Assembly: GCA_024364735.1 (NCBI GenBank)
Contig: JAGFNQ010006426.1
Location: forward strand, 152,684-216,683
Direction: 5' to 3'
Length of the DNA: 64,000 nucleotides
Source of the DNA: Boesenbergia rotunda
Lineage: Eukaryota > Streptophyta > Magnoliopsida > Zingiberales > Zingiberaceae
A program made the translations under genes and the position numbers. The notes beneath the pieces were generated by a model. It ran no database searches. It saw nothing but the letters and a program-made list of their open reading frames with translations, and was not told where the DNA came from. Of the stretch, positions 62,021 to 64,000 are shown piece by piece (the stretch's first letter is position 1; every line of letters begins with the position of its first letter).

Positions 62021-62146
62021 CAAATCGACATAATCATACCATATCTTCTGACCCTGTCAGAGAATCCTGACACAGGCCATACTCAAATCGATATAATCAT
62101 ACCATATCTTCTGACCCTGTCAGAGAATCCTGACACAGGCCATACT
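62021..62146 (+). repeat. 63-bp tandem duplication in the gypsy LTR
   Basis: The units 62021-62083 and 62084-62146 differ by one or two bases and contain ATAATCATACCATATCTTC and CAGAGAATCCTGACACAGGC. They end 17 bp before the TATA box, where U3 enhancer repeats are common. Confidence 0.92.
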
Positions 62147-62163
62147 TGGTCCTTTTCCCCGGC

Positions 62164-62170
62164 TATATAA
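62164..62170 (+). promoter_or_regulatory. TATA box of the gypsy LTR
   Basis: TATATAA lies in a GC-rich context (CCCCGGCTATATAAGCC), with a CACTCCCCTCCTC tract just downstream. Its place near the 3' third of the LTR fits a U3/R promoter. It would drive the element rather than a host gene. Confidence 0.7.
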
Positions 62171-62534
62171 GCCACTCCCCTCCTCATTATCAGGTACGCG
62201 CGCACGAAGCCCCTCACCTCCAGTGCTCCATTATTTTTCCTGTTCATCGGAGTACTGACTTGACCGTCGGAGTGCCTTGCCGGGACGTCTCCTGGCTAGG
62301 TTGCTAACGGTCATCTTCCTCAGCAGGTCCACCTCCAGCCGTGCACCAGGCGACTTCCGCTTCCGTTCCGTCGGAGGATACCCCCTACGGCGCTGTCATT
62401 CTGCGCGAGGACATCCCGTCGGCATCCACGTCACCCATCGCTACACCGTCATCCGGTTGCGGCTCCACTACGCTCGGCGACAGGATCAAATTTGGCGCTA
62501 GAAGGAGGGCTTTCTGCCTGATCGAGAGCGAAGA

Positions 62535-64000
62535 ATGGAAAACCCCAATCCACTGACGGTTACTCTTTCGCCAGAAGAATATGAAATGTTGATGTCTGTC
62601 CGGACGCAGAAGGCACAACAATCGCATCCGCCGACCGGTAGTCAAGGGGCCCGGCCCCCTGGTCCCTCTATACGGGGAAATTCAGAAGGTATGGCTGCTC
62701 AGCCCGACCCCTTCGTTCCTAATTTTCCCCGAGCACTTTTTCGGAACGAGGCCTACTCAGCCCCGACCGAAGCTTCAGCGTCCAGCCTGGTGCACCAAAC
62801 ACGCCCAGATAAAGGGAAAGGTTTAGCTGACCCCGCCGCGGCCTATCCGACTCACAGCCCTTTCTCCTCACAAATTCTTGGGGATCCCGTTCCCAAGCAT
62901 CTACGATTCTTCACCATGCCTGAGTACTCGGGGGCCAGTGACCCCGAGGAGCACGTCATGAAATTTGAAAGCGCCGCCAGTTGCACCAATACCCGGAGGG
63001 CGTCAAATGCCGCGCTTTCCTGACAACCCTCTCCGGGCAGGCTCAACGATGGTTTGGCGGACTCCCGGGTGGATCAGTTGGGAGTTTCGCAGAGGTAAAG
63101 CGGCTGTTTCTGCAACATTTTGCAAGCAGTCGGAGGCACCATAAGACCAGCCTCAATTTGTTCGCTCTGAAGCAAGGTCCAAAAGAGTCACTCCGGGCCT
63201 ACATCCAGAGGTTCAATGGAGTAGCTATAGAGGTGTCCAATGCCACGCCCGAAGTACTGGTCACCGCCTTCTCACAAGGGCTCCAAGAGGGTGATTTCTT
63301 CCGATCCCTGATCAGGAAACCACCGAAGGATTTCGACAGCCTTCTCGGGAAGGCTGTCATGTATATCAATGTAGAGGAAGCGCAAGCCGCCCGGAGGAAG
63401 GAAGTAATGGTTAGCCCACAGCCCGCACCTCAACATAACAGATCGCCAGGAGGACCGATTCGCAGTCCCCGACCGGCCGATCGGCCCGGAATGAGACCCC
63501 AGCAAGTGCAGGTGGCACAGGGGAATTGGCCCAACAGATAGGCACCGTATTGTGCGTTTCACCAGTGTAATACGCACAACACTGAGGACTGCCGAGCAGG
63601 CGGCAGAGCTCGGACCCCACTCGGCAGGGGTCAAGGACGACAAACCCCGCAGGGACGCGGGCGTGGTCATGGAGCCACAGCCCAACAAGGACAAAGGCGG
63701 GATGCCCCCGCCGCCCGGCAATTGTTTCCTCGGCCCGAGCAGGAAGAGGTGGAGGAACTTGACGAAGATCAAGCTAATCACCAGAACGCCGTCCGAGGAG
63801 GCATCAATGTGATTTCCGGCGGTCCGACCGGCGGCGACTCCAACCGAGCCAGAAAGACGCAGGTGCGCCGACTGGAAATTCACCAAGTCGGAGTCAGCAC
63901 CTCTCAAGCTCAAGGGCCCCAAATCAGCTGGGGGCCGCAGGATTTGCAAGGATTGGAGGTGCCGCACGATGACCGCTGGTCATCACGGCTGTCATCGCCA
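62535..64000 (+). pseudogene. gypsy gag polyprotein (broken, truncated by window)
   Basis: The frame begins MENPNPLTVTLSPEEYEMLM. Its retrotransposon gag domain includes RAFLTTLSGQAQRWFGGLP, FLQHFASSRRHHKTSLNLF and the LKQGPKESLRAYIQRFNG motif. A single base appears to be missing near 62985, just before HQYPEGVKCR. A TAG at 63539-63541 then interrupts an otherwise continuous frame that goes on to the knuckle YCAFHQCNTHNTEDC. It encodes the capsid-like structural protein of the element and is not a host gene. Confidence 0.85.

Larger units (their letters stand above)
61499..62488 (+). repeat. gypsy 5' LTR
   Basis: A GC-rich block of about 990 bp rich in CGGCCGG words, with a duplicated 63-bp unit, a TATA box and a leader. 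The left boundary (TGATCC) is set by composition and a TG start only, because the partner LTR is outside the window. Confidence 0.65.
61499..64000 (+). mobile_element. Ty3/gypsy LTR retrotransposon, Tat type, 5' part
   Basis: An abrupt rise in GC marks the left end. An LTR (about 61499-62488) is followed by a primer-site-like TTTGGCGCTAGAAGGAGGG at 62491. A gag ORF starting at 62535 comes next, then a CCHC-like knuckle and the GGINVISGGPTGGDSN motif seen at the gag-protease junction of Tat-lineage elements. The element runs off the right edge, so the pol region and 3' LTR are not visible. Gag has one frameshift and one in-frame stop, so this copy is defective. Confidence 0.85.

Noticed and set aside
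1..64000. CRISPR arrays, bacterial operons, rRNA or tRNA genes
   Set aside because: No regular repeat-spacer pattern, no clustered short ORFs with ribosome sites, and no cloverleaf or rRNA wording was seen; the tandem repeats found have only two units each.

Overview
This is a nuclear genome window from a flowering plant. It shows long multi-exon genes with GT-AG introns, plant-type protein families, and introns and intergenic space filled with LTR retrotransposons, solo LTRs, plant LINEs, a SINE and hAT relics. The lineage cannot be fixed from the sequence alone; a monocot is a guess from repeat style. Three protein-coding genes are supported, and nearly everything else is transposable-element (TE) or AT-rich spacer sequence.

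Layout. Positions 1-870 are repeat debris: an RNase H remnant of a LINE and an AT-rich dispersed repeat. Positions 1280-6413 (+) hold the 3' ten exons of a TMEM8/PGAP6-like membrane protein (DUF3522 plus an EGF-like module); its 5' exons lie outside the window and one exon carries a one-base frame break. Positions 8614-10827 (+) hold a complete, intact six-exon E2 ubiquitin-conjugating enzyme of the plant UBC4/5/6 (UBE2H) type. Positions 11482-60476 (-) are a single 49-kb gene converging on it. I could assemble it exon by exon into 50 exons giving one uninterrupted 5,262-nt reading frame (1,753 codons plus stop). It is the SHOOT GRAVITROPISM 6 / Maestro-HEAT (MROH) type HEAT-repeat protein. 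Positions 61499-64000 (+) are the 5' part of a Ty3/gypsy element of Tat type, cut by the window edge.

The introns of the HEAT-repeat gene act as a TE trap, yet the coding frame stays intact. They hold a Ty1/copia element with 212-bp LTRs (14146-19269). They also hold two inverted solo LTRs of about 985 bp, each with a perfect 5-bp target-site duplication (TSD), one of them inserted into a LINE (23263-27090). A 1.4-kb solo LTR contains a nested non-autonomous hAT element, both with perfect TSDs (32500-34970). A large DUF4283-type LINE lies antisense to the gene (37200-42955), and there is an Au-like SINE (46600-46800) and an internally deleted hAT relic (56853-58464).

The three genes have unrelated jobs (membrane protein, ubiquitin transfer, vacuole-linked HEAT-repeat protein); there is no operon-like logic. 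No prokaryotic, CRISPR or organellar feature was seen. The observations most worth following up are the 102-nt in-frame, stop-free GT-AG segment inside exon 28 of the HEAT-repeat gene, the one-base break in the TMEM8-like gene, and the dated nested insertions.
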